From Hydractinia symbiolongicarpus (taxonomy: Eukaryota > Cnidaria > Hydrozoa > Anthoathecata > Hydractiniidae): a stretch of DNA of 64,000 nt. The DNA lies in the NCBI RefSeq assembly GCF_029227915.1, contig NC_079883.1, positions 18,600,001 through 18,664,000 of the forward strand, given 5' to 3'. The position numbers were made by a program, and so were the translations under genes. Under the pieces are notes generated by a model, which did no database searches, was not told where the DNA came from, and worked only from the letters and a program-made list of their open reading frames with translations. The first letter of the stretch is position 1; every line of letters starts with the position of its first letter. This document shows, in pieces, positions 51,961 to 63,880 of the stretch.

Positions 51961-52663
51961 TGTTATAATAGTAAAGCCGGTAATAACTGTCGGCGCTAGT
52001 TATGCCGCAAGTTATGAAAAAGACTATACGATAGACTGCAAACTCTCCCCCTCTGATGATAACAAAGAAAATCCATTTATTTCTGCTGTACAAAAACCCA
52101 ATGGTGAAAAAGAAACTGAAGAGCGTGTAGAAATTACGCAAGGTGAATGTATGACTAATTTACAAAAAGGTGGAAAATTGCAGGAAAATTGCACTTGACA
52201 AATTGATACTCCAAGGAAGACATATCACTGTTTCATTTGATAATGTTTTTGGGGACTTAATTTCGCATTATCGAAAAATTGATATACTTTCAGAACGGAT
52301 TAATTTATCATTTTCTGAAGATTACGGGGTTGGTGATGGTGCAACCAAAGATGTGTATGCAAAATGTTTTGATGAATTTTATAAACAGTGTGAAGGAGAG
52401 TGTCAAAAAGTACCAATAGCAACTATGGACAAAAATGACCTTGAAACCTTTGGTAAATTAATAACTCATGCCTTTATCCAACATGGACTTTTTCCATTAC
52501 AAATTTCCAAGGCATCGATCAAATATTCTCTTTATGTAAATGTTGATGATAAAGACCTTGTTTCCACTTTCCTGTTATTTTTACCAAACAATAAACGTGC
52601 TTTGTTTGAAAAATTTAGCGAAGTTAAACCTGTTCTTGATATTCTAACTGAGTATAAAATCAG
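51961..52663 (+). pseudogene. Third HECT-like transposon gene, partial
   Basis: An exon opens after an acceptor-like TTTAATTTTAG at 51960 with a frame containing KPVITVGASYAAS and PNGEKETEERVEI. A +1 shift near 52160 leads into [18 protein letters not shown]. The HECT-like N-lobe follows ([19 protein letters not shown]), then [20 protein letters not shown]. The exon ends at an ATCAG|GTATAT donor-like site at 52663, where TA repeats begin. No C-lobe with the catalytic cysteine is seen. Because it carries its own counterpart of the segment ending exon 1 of the other copies, it belongs to a different element from the one at 44223-49867. Confidence 0.7.
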
Positions 52664-52740
52664 GTATATATATATATATATCAGGTATATATATATATCA
52701 GGTATCATTTTTGGACTTTGCGACCAAATGATGCTATTAG

Positions 52741-54053
<1,313 letters not shown>

Positions 54054-54465
54054 CTGAAATTGAAACTCAAAATAAGGTATAACTTTTATAACGACCAAGT
54101 CGCAACTAAATAGCACGAGAGTTTAAAATATTGTTTTACCTCCAAAGAATCACATCTTTACTTGAAGCTTTACTTGAATCTAGGCGATTACTAATAAGAA
54201 TCACTTGGTGGTGGGGTTTTAATTGTGTTGAACCAGTATCATTGGTAATTCGTTGTGTTTAGTCAAAGTGGTGTTCCATAGTGTTGAGTTGAATCAATCA
54301 CACTAATTTAGCGTTGCGTTACAAACAGAAAGAACTATTGCGAAGATAACCTACAGGTTAGTCTTATATATATATATTAATATTCAACAAAGGCCCCCAC
54401 GTTCCCCTGTAGTATTTACCAGCACTAGCGCATGCGCCCAAACACAAAATCACGTGGAAGGCGTT
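54054..54465. other. Sequence beyond the transposase remnant
   Basis: It should hold the 5' exon or right end of the diverged HECT/integrase element. I could not identify an inverted terminus or an exon here. A short TA run lies at about 54365-54376. Confidence 0.3.
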
Positions 54466-54706
54466 TAAATGGCGGCATAACTAGCAGCGACAGTTATAAC
54501 TGGCGGCATAACTAGCGGCGACAGCTACAACTAGCGGCGACAGTTATAACTAGCGGCGACAGTTATAACTGGCGGCATAAATAGCGGCGACACTTATAAC
54601 TGGCGGCATAAATAGCGGCAAGTTATAACTAGCGGCGACACCTATAACTAGCGGCATAACTAGCGGCGACAGTTATAACTGGCGGCATAACTAGCGCCGC
54701 CAGTTA
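54466..54706. repeat. GCGGC-ATAACTA minisatellite
   Basis: About a dozen degenerate copies of an 18-20 bp unit alternate between forms such as ACTAGCGGCGACAGTTATA and ACTGGCGGCATA. It is locally GC-rich in AT-rich surroundings. No coding role is evident. Confidence 0.85.
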
Positions 54707-54789
54707 GGAATTAAAAAAAAATGTTGTATTAAAAATGTCATATATATGGGCCACCGTATGTATCAGACCGGGCATAGATTTTATGCAAT

Positions 54790-55167
54790 GAAATTTCACG
54801 AAGCGAATTGACCGGCGAATTGTATCTGAGCATGGGCAGTTTTGTAGGGAATAATAGACAATAACCATGGACAATAACATTGTATATATTATTTATGTTT
54901 CAGATGAACATTGCATAATTATGACGCAAATGGTTTGATTCCTATCTATTTTGTTTGTTTTGATTTTGCATCGAAATATTCGCCTCGCTGAAAAGTAGAA
55001 ACAGTTCCTACTTTTTCGCGGCTAAAGGTTTCGCTGCTAGTTTTAGACCAATCAGAACGCGGTTAACCAATGTAAACAATGAATGTGGCGTCTAATTTAT
55101 TTTTCGTTAAAATTAAAAAGCGAATTCGCCATCAAATTCGCCGTTCAATTCGCTTCGTGAAATTCCC
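54790..55167. mobile_element. MITE with about 31-bp inverted termini
   Basis: AATTTCACGAAGCGAATTG at about 54792 is followed by ACCGGCGAATT. The reverse complement lies at 55136-55166 with one or two mismatches. The 378-bp element has no coding capacity. GCGAATT words recur inside the right end. The target duplication is not clear. Confidence 0.65.
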
Positions 55168-55314
55168 CCCTTTAGGATTGATAAAATATAGAGAAAATAG
55201 TGACTTGGAAAAATGAGAGATTCTGATAAGTAGAAGCGTAGTCAAAAAGTCAAAAAAATGGCCTCTGGTACAAAGACTAATCAAACTTTATTCGAACTAC
55301 TGACCTTATTTGAC

Positions 55315-55316
<2 letters not shown>

Positions 55317-55360
<44 letters not shown>
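55317..55360. repeat. (AAT)n microsatellite
   Basis: About 14 AAT units with one interruption. It lies downstream of the minus-strand LINE remnant and may be part of its 3' tail. Confidence 0.9.
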
Positions 55361-55570
55361 TAAATATTTAAAGTGGCTAGCCCAAAAAATCACAAAAACC
55401 TATAGTTAGTGGATTGTTTCCACTGGGGGCCACTAGAACAAAAAAGAAACAAAAAATGATAAACCTTAGACTGCCTCATCTCAATCAAACATAGTAACAT
55501 TTATAATCTGTGAAAATTGAAAAGAAAAAGAATAAAAAACAAAGATTAAAAAGTTAAAAAGTGATCTCTA

Positions 55571-56290
55571 TTAGAATTTGCGAAATACATTAGAGATGGA
55601 AGTCTTAAACGAAAGCAGACTTCCATCACAGGTCACTTGGTCTGGAAGATTATTCCACACTTTTGCATCTCTAAATGGGAAGGCTTTTTTGCCAAATTCC
55701 GTGTTGACCAAGGGAAGTGTGAACCTGTTTTTTGAAGCTCCTCTTGTTTGATGATTATGACAGTTTTTTGTCAAAAGGAATTTTGAGCGCATGTAATCAG
55801 GAGCAATGAGATGGGACATTTTTAAGCCCTTCCCATTTCTAATTGCCTCAAAATCAAAGTTTTCATCAATAGTAATATTGATGTTGTCCGGAATTTCGTC
55901 ACCAAATGACTCCTCATTAGCAAGGGGCAAATTACGAGAAAGACGGGGACTGCAAACGAAAAACAGTTTATCTTCAGGAGTCTTCATAAATTGTTGATAT
56001 TTTTTATCAGAAATACGCTCATATTTTTTATGAGCCCATAGTCCACACTCGTCACAAGAAAGTGCTTTGTGTGTTTTTGCCACAGGTTTTAAGCATGAAG
56101 AACAGGGATACTTAACAGGACCTGAGTTGAGGCAGATGTCCCCTGACAAGAGGATAAAAAAATAGAAATACTTGTGCCTGCTTGGCTTAAGTTTTGATAA
56201 AGCCAATTGGAGAGAGAGCTGGCTTTCAGAAACTCTATTGCAGGCATTAAGTGAAGAGATAGAAAAGAAACTCCTATCTAGTCGACTCAT
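55571..56290 (-). pseudogene. LINE remnant: PHD finger joined to RT C-terminus
   Basis: A 239-codon frame has three parts. The N-terminal part contains a GDICLNSGP motif, common before the endonuclease in CR1/L2/jockey-like ORFs. A PHD-like finger follows (CSSC, then CDECGLWAH, then FVC). The last 100 residues resemble the C-terminus of these reverse transcriptases (FPFRDAKVWNNLPDQV and a final SFKTSISNVF). The endonuclease and polymerase, normally several hundred residues, are absent, so the ORF is an in-frame internal deletion. The PHD zinc ligand set is incomplete at its end (FVCSPR, where a second Cys is expected). It could be a short non-autonomous LINE derivative. Confidence 0.7.
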
Positions 56291-56805
56291 TTTGTTGTTG
56301 TTGGGTGAGCTACTTTTGAACGAAGGTTTTGTAGCTAGCTAGCTATTGATTGCTCAAAAATACAACGAACACAAAAATCAGTTTTAGCGTAAATATGGGG
56401 TTTCCTACCTGAGTAAAGTTAATTTTAAGTCGTAGGGAGATCTTTATACGGTTATGTGCTCTTCCAAAACTATGTTTGAAGGATCTGAGGCAAGCCCATT
56501 TCCTTACGATGTTACACAGAAGGAGCAGCAGGAAGCCACAACACAGCAAAGCTACCATATTAGATGATAGATGGGTAAAAAACTGACTGGGATAAAAACA
56601 ATTTATTAACAAAAAGCATAATTTAAAAACTAACAAAACAACAAATTAAAGAAATGAAAAGATATAAATGAAGTAGAGAAGGCAGTACAATATGTAAAAA
56701 TCAAAAAGGACTAGCTGTCAAAGGAGGAGCTTTAGTCTTCTTTTTTCTTTCTTCGACTTAGTGCGCCAAGACCGGAGCGTTTTAGATACGTCCGACCTCA
56801 ACGAG
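56291..56805. other. Spacer with AACGAG target site at its right end
   Basis: A 97-codon hydrophobic minus-strand frame at 56343-56636 shows no recognised family. The last six bases, 56800-56805, are the left AACGAG target duplication of the transposon that starts at 56806. Confidence 0.5.
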
Positions 56806-56951
56806 TATGGCATTCCAAAGTCACATTAATACAGTTATCTTAAGATAACAAATGTTATCTTAAGATAACTCTATTAATGTGACTTTGGAATGCGTGCATA
56901 TTCACATTAATGTCCTGATTGTAAGATAACTCGAGTAATCTTAAGATAACA
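56806..56951 (+). repeat. Left 146-bp terminal repeat with nested palindrome
   Basis: Nearly identical to the reverse complement of 62965-63110. Bases about 56810-56892 form a self-complementary block with two GTTATCTTAAGATAAC palindromes. Further TTATCT words continue inward to about 57075. Confidence 0.9.
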
Positions 56952-57377
56952 TATTAATGTGATAATTATATCTTTACTTTGTAGTTATCTTGAGATTAGA
57001 GATGTTATTAATACAATTTGACGATATTTTTGCTAACTTAAGATAACTCGTGTTATCTAAAGATAGCATTATCTTCGTTCCAAACGCGTTAAATTACGCA
57101 ATAAAAAACAATTACAGCGTTGAAGTGTCAACTTCGTTCCCAGTTAGTTTTACATTATAAGCGCGAAACTTTACCATGTGCGTTGCGATTTTGCGTGTAA
57201 AAATTTTCAAGTAAAAAGAGTGTCTACTCTCGTATTACGCAAGAATTAAGTAAAATTAAAATAAAAAAGGACATAGTTTTAGAAGATACAAGGCATTTCA
57301 GTAATTTTTTTCCCGAAATTTTGTAATGTATAAATTTTCAAAATAGTCATTCTATTTGTGCCTTCAAATTTATTTGG

Positions 57378-60300
57378 TTAGGATAGAGGTTTCACTTCTC
57401 CCGTTAACCCTAAACTCATCTTTTGCAATGCGAAGTATGGCTTTTTAACCATCATATACTTAGAAATATTTTTGATACAATTATCAATTGTGCTGGGGGA
57501 AGATAAATACGTACTTTCGTACATTGAGAGTAGTCTAACCAGAGACATCTTTAATGAGTTATCATAACAACTCATTTGCTTTGCCTTTAAAATGAGCTGT
57601 TTGTTTGTTTCACCTATAACAGACAAGAATGATGTTGCCATGGATTCAGATGATGGTTCTTTGCCAGACAAGATAATGAACAACTGACTATTGTTAATCA
57701 TCAATGGCAAATATCCTGTCAACAAAAAGCCATGCACAAGAATCATGCCAACTGCCTTTAGCTGAGCATCTGTTAGCACAGGTTCAGGTTGAACAGTAAA
57801 ATACTTTTGATTTTCTCCTTTTAAGTATTGTTCTGAAAATTTTATCCAAAATGAGGAAAAAAATTCTTTAGTCAAGCCATCAAGGTCATGACCTTCTTCA
57901 TCCAAAAATTTTATGAAAACTTTACAGTCTAAAATAGAAGTATCTTGGTATTGCTCAATTGCATCTGCAACAAGGTTAGACCTGTCTATTAAGAGCTGTT
58001 GTTCTGAATCCAGCGCGAGTAGGAGAGTTTTTCTGTCAACCTCAAATTGGTTTAAGTTATTTCTTGAAAAACTTGGTAAAAGTTGAGACAAAGGGTTTTC
58101 TTGAAAAGGACCATTTAACCTTGGTGCAATAACTGTTTCAAGTTCTTCTGAAGTCCTTAAATTAGTTTGACTTGCAAGTATTGGGCTGATTGCATTAGTA
58201 CTAACAGTTGACCTTGAAACATTAGTAGTTAAAGCTGATGTTGAAGGCTGAGTTGCACGATGAGTCAAAACAGACTGTAAAGGTTGAAGTGCATAATCAG
58301 AAGACAGTGTAGTGGTATTGAACCTCCTATAAGATTCCTGCAGTGTGCGAGTTTCAATAGTACTGGCTCCATGTTCTGGAAACTCATTAGCATTGGCCAC
58401 AATAAGGGTTCCCGTGTATTTTTTGGTTTTAATATCCGATGGCTTAGTGATATTAACCTTTCGGTACACTCCACCAGTTAAAAGTGTAAAAAATCCATAA
58501 TTTTGTGCTAAATGAGGAAACAGCTCGTGTAACAATTCATCGAATTGTTCTTCATTTAAGTGAATACTAATTGACATCTTTTTAATTTTTCTTGTAACAA
58601 TGTCATAACATGGTCTGGCAAATCCTATAACAAATAAAAAGGAAGGTAGTAAAGTTTCCAAATACGTGTCTATATGCATTTAATTACACAAAAAATATTA
58701 AAATAAAAAATACCATATCCACTGTCAAAATGTCTTTTTACTAGGTCGCTGTTTCCTTTACCATATTTTGGTTTGGCAGATGCGCAGGGAAGATGATATA
58801 ACTTAATATAGATTGATGACACTTCAGGACCTGGTTTTGCTGTTCTTTTTCTCTTTGTACCTAAAACAAATTGGATTTGACATTCTTCTGGATATTTAGA
58901 ATAAGTCACTAAAAATGTTAGTTAATTTACAAAAATTACTTTTGTGCTGGTATGTAAAATTTCTTAAATTTTGAATTTCTGTTTCAGCAGTTGCAACTTC
59001 GACCAATTCATCAAAATTTGGTGGTAAGATATTATCCAATCTTGTTCTAAAAATAAAAATGTCTGAATCAAATGCATAAACCTAAAAAATATGTTACTTA
59101 GGTGGAAATTTAAGTTTTTTCCTAATAACATTCGCAGGCCATTTATATATCATTACAAGACACTTACATGGTTGAACTAGATTGAGAAGTAGAAGTTGTG
59201 GTAGCAGGTGAAAAGATGTGTCTTGCCATTGCTTGTCTAAGAAAGAAAGACATTTTTAAAAAACCACACTTGCACACAGCCTGTTGTGAGCTAACAATAT
59301 TATAATTACCTAGGTAAAACAACAGATGAATTGGTTGTAATTGTTGAAGATTGTACAGATCTTGATATACTTGACCTTGTAGGTTGTCTAAAACAAATGT
59401 AAGTGGTAAAAAGCTGCCACATTTCACAAACTTTGCATGTTGTGAGCCTACAATATTATAATTACCTAGGTAAACCAACAGATGAATTGGTTGTAACTGT
59501 TGAAGATTGTACAGATCTTGATATACTTGACCTTGTAGGTTGTCTAAAACAAATGTAAGTGGTAAAAAATTGCCACACTTTACAAACCTTACATATTTTA
59601 GGCTAAAATATTATAATTACCTAGGTAAAACAACAGATGAATTGGTTGTAATTGTTGAAGATTGTAAAAATCTCGATGTACTTGATCTTGTAGGTAAAAC
59701 AACAGATGAATTGGTTGTAATTGTTGAAGATTGTAAAAATCTCGATGTACTTGACCTTGTAGGTTGTTTAAAACAAATGTAAGTGGTAAAAAGCTGCCAC
59801 ATTTCACAAACTTTGCATGTTGTGAGCCTACAATATTATAATTACCTAGGTAAAACAACAAATGAGTTGGTTGTAATTGTTGAAGATTGTAAAAATCTCG
59901 ATGTACTTGATCTTGTAGGTAAAACAACAGATGAATTGGTTGTAATTGTTGAAGATTGTAAAAATCTCGATGTACTTGACCTTGTAGGTTGTTTAAAACA
60001 AATGTAAGTGGTAAAAAGCTGCCACATTTCACAAACTTTGCATGTTGTGAGCCTACAATATTATAATTACCTAGGTAAAACAACAAATGAGTTGGTTGTA
60101 ATTGTTGAAGATTGTAAAAATCTCGATGTACTTGATCTTGTAGGTAAAACAACAGATGAATTGGTTGTAATTGTTGAAGATTGTAAAAATCTCGATGTAC
60201 TTGATCTTGTAGGTTGTCTAAAACAAATGTAAGTGGTAAAAAATTGCCACACTTTACAAACCTTACATATTTTAGGCTAAAATATTATAATGACCTAGGT

Positions 60301-62610
60301 AAAACAACAGATGAATTAGTTGTGAATGCTGAAGATTGTACGAATCTTGTGCTTGTGTTTGATCTGATAGGTTGTCTAAAACGAATGTAAGTGGTATAAA
60401 TTGCCACATTTTACAAATCTAGCATGCTACAAGTCTAAATCAATATAACCACCTAGTCGAGCCAACTGATGAAATTGATGTAACTCTGGAATATGGTACA
60501 TATCTTGATGTTGTTGTTTCTGTAGTTCTCCTGTAAGAAAATGCATAACTAATGCTTTACACAAGCTGTCATAAAAACTTCACCTAATACAGCATTCACT
60601 ATGTCCACTCACACAATGCTTAGAAAAAAGAAACATTAACTGACGGACATAACTGCAGGGGATGGTAAGGACTTGGAAAAATCTCTGTTGTTTATGAATA
60701 AATTTCAAATAACTTTTTGGCATCAAATTAAACCAGAATAAATATTTTTGTTGTACTAAGATATACTAAGCATGGGTGTAATACAACAATTTAATTGCAT
60801 ATGCCTGACGTCTTAAAAAGCTCATAAAAGATATAAAATAAATTATTACCTTGGTATCATGGGTGGAAACATCAGTGTAGTCTCAGACGTTGACACAACA
60901 GGACTATAAGAAATAAAAACATATCAACTAATGTTAGCAGTTGGCAAACATAGGCTGCTTTTCAATAAAACATCCTTGCCAGAAGCTTGCAACACATTTA
61001 GGATCTGAACATGCACAAAATATAATAAAGATAAAGAATATATTGGAACATATATATTGTTAATGGGTATAACTTTATTAGAATGGTTAAACACACAGAA
61101 AACAGAAGAACATCAACACACATGGTAAATATTTTTCCTTTTTTCGAGTCAAGAAAAAACAAATAGACATTTTTTTTTATAAGAAACAAGTTTATAAGAA
61201 ACCTACATGTAGAATCTTCAAAAATTAAGAAACTTTTACTGCTACATTCTATGTCTATTTCTTAAGTAAGAAACTTGTTTCTAACTAATTCTTACAATTA
61301 ATTGAAGAAGATGTGTTACAATCATCACTTTGAGACTTTGAAATGAAAAATGCTTTATTTTTTATTTTAAAACCAACTAGTCCAAAGATTAAAGAAACTT
61401 TTAGAACTAGCTATTTATTTGATATAAGAAACCCTTATTTCACTGGGAAAATTAAGAAACTAAATAAGAAACTTTTGGAACTAAAAACATGGAATTTCAG
61501 CCTACAAATAAGAAACTTTTAAAACTAGGCCAGGTTTCTTATAAAAAAAACATGTACTAAGAGAATCACAAGTCATGACTGGTGGCATCGTGGTAAAGTG
61601 CTCACTTCCAGTGCAAAAGGGCTTTGGTCCAAACCCCTGCCAAGTGGTGCCGCAGATTAGTGGTTATAGCTCTCGTACTCTGTGAGGGAGACCGGGGTTC
61701 GATTCCTCTTGATGGCGATTCAACATGGGTGAGTGAATGTTACCATAGTCCTGGGTTAACCCAAGCCATGTGAGGGAAATTGGGGAGATGGCTCCATGTG
61801 TGGGCCATTGTATGTTGCCGGGAATTGTCTAGTAGAGCGCGGGCCCTAATTGGGTCTGCGTAGCTCAAAACGAGCATTAAATACTCTAGGACTCTCCATC
61901 TAAGCCATGGCCCCTCCTGGAAATAATATATCCCTCAATATTAGTGAGGCTACCCATGTAAAATATGCACATCTATCTATCTAAGTTATACTAGAGACTG
62001 TAAAAGTGTGAATCAATTTTTTCTGCTTATCGCTGAGAATAAGATTGATATCTCGCACGACCTTGCTCAAATGGAAGCTTTAAAAGCCTTAGGACCCCCT
62101 TCGCAGAACCCTCATTGATAGCAGTACCAATAGGGACTGAAGACGCTATCCTGGGTAAATAATAAATAAATAATAATAGGTAAGATTCATCAAAAGAAAA
62201 TGAAGTTCTTCTAGAAAATCAAAATTCAATACAACTTGACATGAAATCAACTCTTTTTGACAAAAAAAGTTTGGCATGTTTCCAAACACATTCAATTTAA
62301 GCTTTAGCTACCTCACACGAAAAAAAATAAGTTGCTTTTATGGACATTTAAAAGTTCTTGTTGGACATACTTGACACTATGGGTCAAAGTCAAAACGTGT
62401 CTCAGCTAGCTTTTTAAGGCAATCTTCGATGAGAATGTTTCCAAGAAACAGCTTTAGCTAGGTATATAGCTTAGCTACATCAATGAAGTTAATAAAAAAA
62501 TTAGAAACAACTTACTCCAAATTCATTAACCTATCTATCATAGCAGATGTATCAGATAAAGCAGGAAGCACGATTTCGTCGGACGAACTGTTTATAAAAA
62601 AGGAAGACAT
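57378..62610 (-). CDS. Multi-exon HECT-like protein with Ser/Thr-rich exon array
   Basis: In-phase exons with GT/AG borders are 62516-62610 (ATG), 60850-60903, 60453-60530, 60295-60375, 60071-60217, 59466-59543, 59310-59387, 59168-59236, 58940-59046, 58714-58908 and 57378-58624. Together they total 2229 nt, or 742 residues. Two further units (59846-59992, 59621-59767) have lost the acceptor AG. Residues about 50-260 are a Ser/Thr-rich linker of TRSSTSRFLQSSTITTNSS-like repeats. KYPEECQIQFVLGTKRKR starts a conserved folded region. The HECT N-lobe shows FLDEEGHDLDGLTKEFFSSF and HGFLLTGYLPLMI. The stop falls before the C-lobe, so the catalytic cysteine is absent. It may act as a decoy or be a truncated product. 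Exon calls were made by eye, and more exons may lie between 60903 and 62516. Confidence 0.75.
59310..60530 (-). repeat. Tandem exon array, about 225-bp units
   Basis: Seven related exon units share the Ser/Thr-rich coding core and an intron ending in TTTGTTTTAG. Single-core exons are 78-81 nt. Three units (59621-59767, 59846-59992, 60071-60217) are 147 nt and contain two cores. The three long units repeat with an exact 225-bp period. All exons are in the same 1-2 phase, so gain or loss keeps the frame. Confidence 0.85.
61171..61550. mobile_element. Possible MITE with GAAACTT-rich interior
   Basis: A perfect 17-bp inverted repeat (TTTTTTTTATAAGAAAC) lies at 61171-61187 and 61534-61550. Many AAGAAACTTTT words lie between. 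The A/T-rich arms make chance possible, and I see no certain target duplication. Confidence 0.45.
61581..61983 (+). mobile_element. tRNA-derived SINE with ATCT tail
   Basis: The tRNA-like head has an A-box-like GCAGATTAGTGG (61652-61663) and a perfect B box GGTTCGATTCC (61696-61706). A unique body of about 250 bp and a (ATCT)n tail end the element. The body matches the minus-strand copy at 63524-63880. A second degenerate tRNA-like stretch precedes the head (TGGCATCGTGG at 61583, GGTCCAAACC near 61626), suggesting a dimeric or composite head in this copy. It lies inside the 6.3-kb transposon. Confidence 0.85.
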
Positions 62611-62964
62611 ATTTTAAAAAATAACTAACGAGCAGCATAGGCAGTACTTTCATTTACTTGTTACTGTTTTTGTCTTGTTTTGCACGTGCTTTTTACAAAG
62701 CCATGAGGTTCGTTGTTAAGGTCTGGACATATGTACCAGGTAATCGTTAATTCTCTAGAAATTAACCAAGCTGGGCAACATACCGTACTTCCCGCGTGTT
62801 TAAGTTTAAAACGCGTTTTTGTTTCGCATAGTTCTTGAGTAATCTCCAGTTTTCTCGTAATCTTAAGATAACTTTAGTTATCTTAAGATAACTTTAACAT
62901 CAAAGGTAGAAAAGTCGTTAATGTTACCATGATCAAGAAATCTTACAATATTTCTCTGATAATT

Positions 62965-63110
62965 TGTTATCTTAAGATTACTCGAGTTATCTTACAATCA
63001 GAACATTAATGTGAATATGCACGCATTCCAAAGTCACATTAATAGAGTTATCTTAAGATAACATTTGTTATCTTAAGATAACTGTATTAATGTGACTTTG
63101 GAGTGCCATA
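62965..63110 (-). repeat. Right 146-bp terminal repeat
   Basis: Reverse-complement partner of 56806-56951 with a few mismatches and the same internal palindrome. It is followed directly by the AACGAG duplication. Further GTTATCTTAAGATAAC-like words lie at about 62860-62895. Confidence 0.9.
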
Positions 63111-63116
63111 AACGAG

Positions 63117-63351
63117 AGCTAAGCACATTCATTTCCCTGCCGGACGGTCCGTGAATTGGAGACCTAATGACAACGGTAGGCACTATAACCAGGGATCAAG
63201 TCGGAGGCGAATCTTTTATAAATTAAATTCTTCGAGTTACTCGTCAAAATCCGTCAAAGAACTTCATTGTTGTGTTCTTTACCTTCAAAGAGCTCTCCAC
63301 CACTCGTTACCAAATCAGAGGGGTTAACAAATAAAAAAGGAGATAATGATT
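63117..63351. other. Spacer right of the 6.3-kb transposon
   Basis: No gene, repeat or RNA feature is recognised. It should be the 3' flank of the PHD-finger fragment on the minus strand. Confidence 0.4.
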
Positions 63352-63523
63352 TTACGTCTTAATTTTTATTTTCGACTTTTTTTTTTCCTCAACGCAAGCT
63401 TTACAAAAATATTTTTTGTTTCTTGATTTAAAAATTATTGGTGGGATATTTTCGCATTTTTGATGAAACCACTGTAAACATTTCGAACATTCGGCCATGT
63501 CATCTGCGTTTTCTTCGTCGTAG
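63352..63523 (-). pseudogene. PHD-finger fragment fused to a SINE
   Basis: The frame reads YDEENADDMAECSKCLQWFH, then QKC, then FCKAC and a lysine-rich tail with a stop at 63352. This supplies the CxxC, HxxC and CxxC ligands of a PHD finger, a chromatin-binding zinc module, but not the first CxC pair. Immediately upstream the frame passes into the (ATCT)n tail of a SINE. The combined ORF is open to 63615 with a SINE-derived start. The 5' part was either displaced by the SINE or lies in an exon outside the window. Confidence 0.65.
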
Positions 63524-63880
63524 GGTAGATAGATAGATAGATGTGCACATTTTACATGGCTAGCCTCACAAATATCGAGGGATATACCCTGTCTATTATT
63601 TCCAGGAGGGGCCATGGCGTAGATGGAGAGTCCTAGAGTATTTAATGCTCATTTTGAGCCACGCAGACCCAATTAGAGCCCGCGCTCTACTAGACAACTC
63701 CCGGCAACATCCAACGGCCCACACAGTGTGCCATCTTCCCAATTTCCCCCACATGGCTTGGGTTAACCCGGGGCTATGGTAACATTCACTCGCCCATGTT
63801 GAATCGCCGTCAAGAGGAATCGGACCCCGGTCACCCGCACAGAGTACGAGAGCTATAACCACTAATCTACGGCGCCACCA
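63524..63880 (-). mobile_element. tRNA-derived SINE, second copy
   Basis: It is the reverse-complement relative of the SINE body at about 61644-61983, with an A-box-like GTAGATTAGTGG, a B box decayed to GGTCCGATTCC, the same body and an (ATCT)n tail toward 63524. The extra tRNA-like unit of the other copy is absent. Frames across it, such as 63596-63904, are not genes. Confidence 0.85.

Larger units (their letters stand above)
56806..63110. mobile_element. 6.3-kb transposon carrying a HECT-like gene only
   Basis: The termini TATGGCATTCCAAAGTCAC and its right-end complement are inverted repeats of about 146 bp (56806-56951 and 62965-63110). AACGAG flanks both sides (56800-56805 and 63111-63116). 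Each terminus contains an internal palindrome of about 80 bp built from GTTATCTTAAGATAAC. The TAT...ATA ends and 6-bp duplication agree with the smaller HECT transposon at 44309. No transposase is recognised inside, so it is probably non-autonomous. It has collected a SINE and another inverted-repeat insertion. Confidence 0.9.

Noticed and set aside
56343-56636. Hydrophobic 97-codon ORF as a membrane protein
   Set aside because: No recognisable family, AT-rich composition that gives Leu/Phe-rich frames by chance, and no neighbouring exon.
59540-60232. Plus-strand ORFs with DELVVIVEDCKNLDVLDLVG repeats
   Set aside because: Antisense of the Ser/Thr-rich exon array. The minus-strand reading has consistent splice sites and joins to the HECT exons, whereas the plus frames do not.
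61644-61715. Functional tRNA gene
   Set aside because: The B box is perfect, but no cloverleaf with paired acceptor stem can be drawn, and the sequence continues into a SINE body shared with a second copy.
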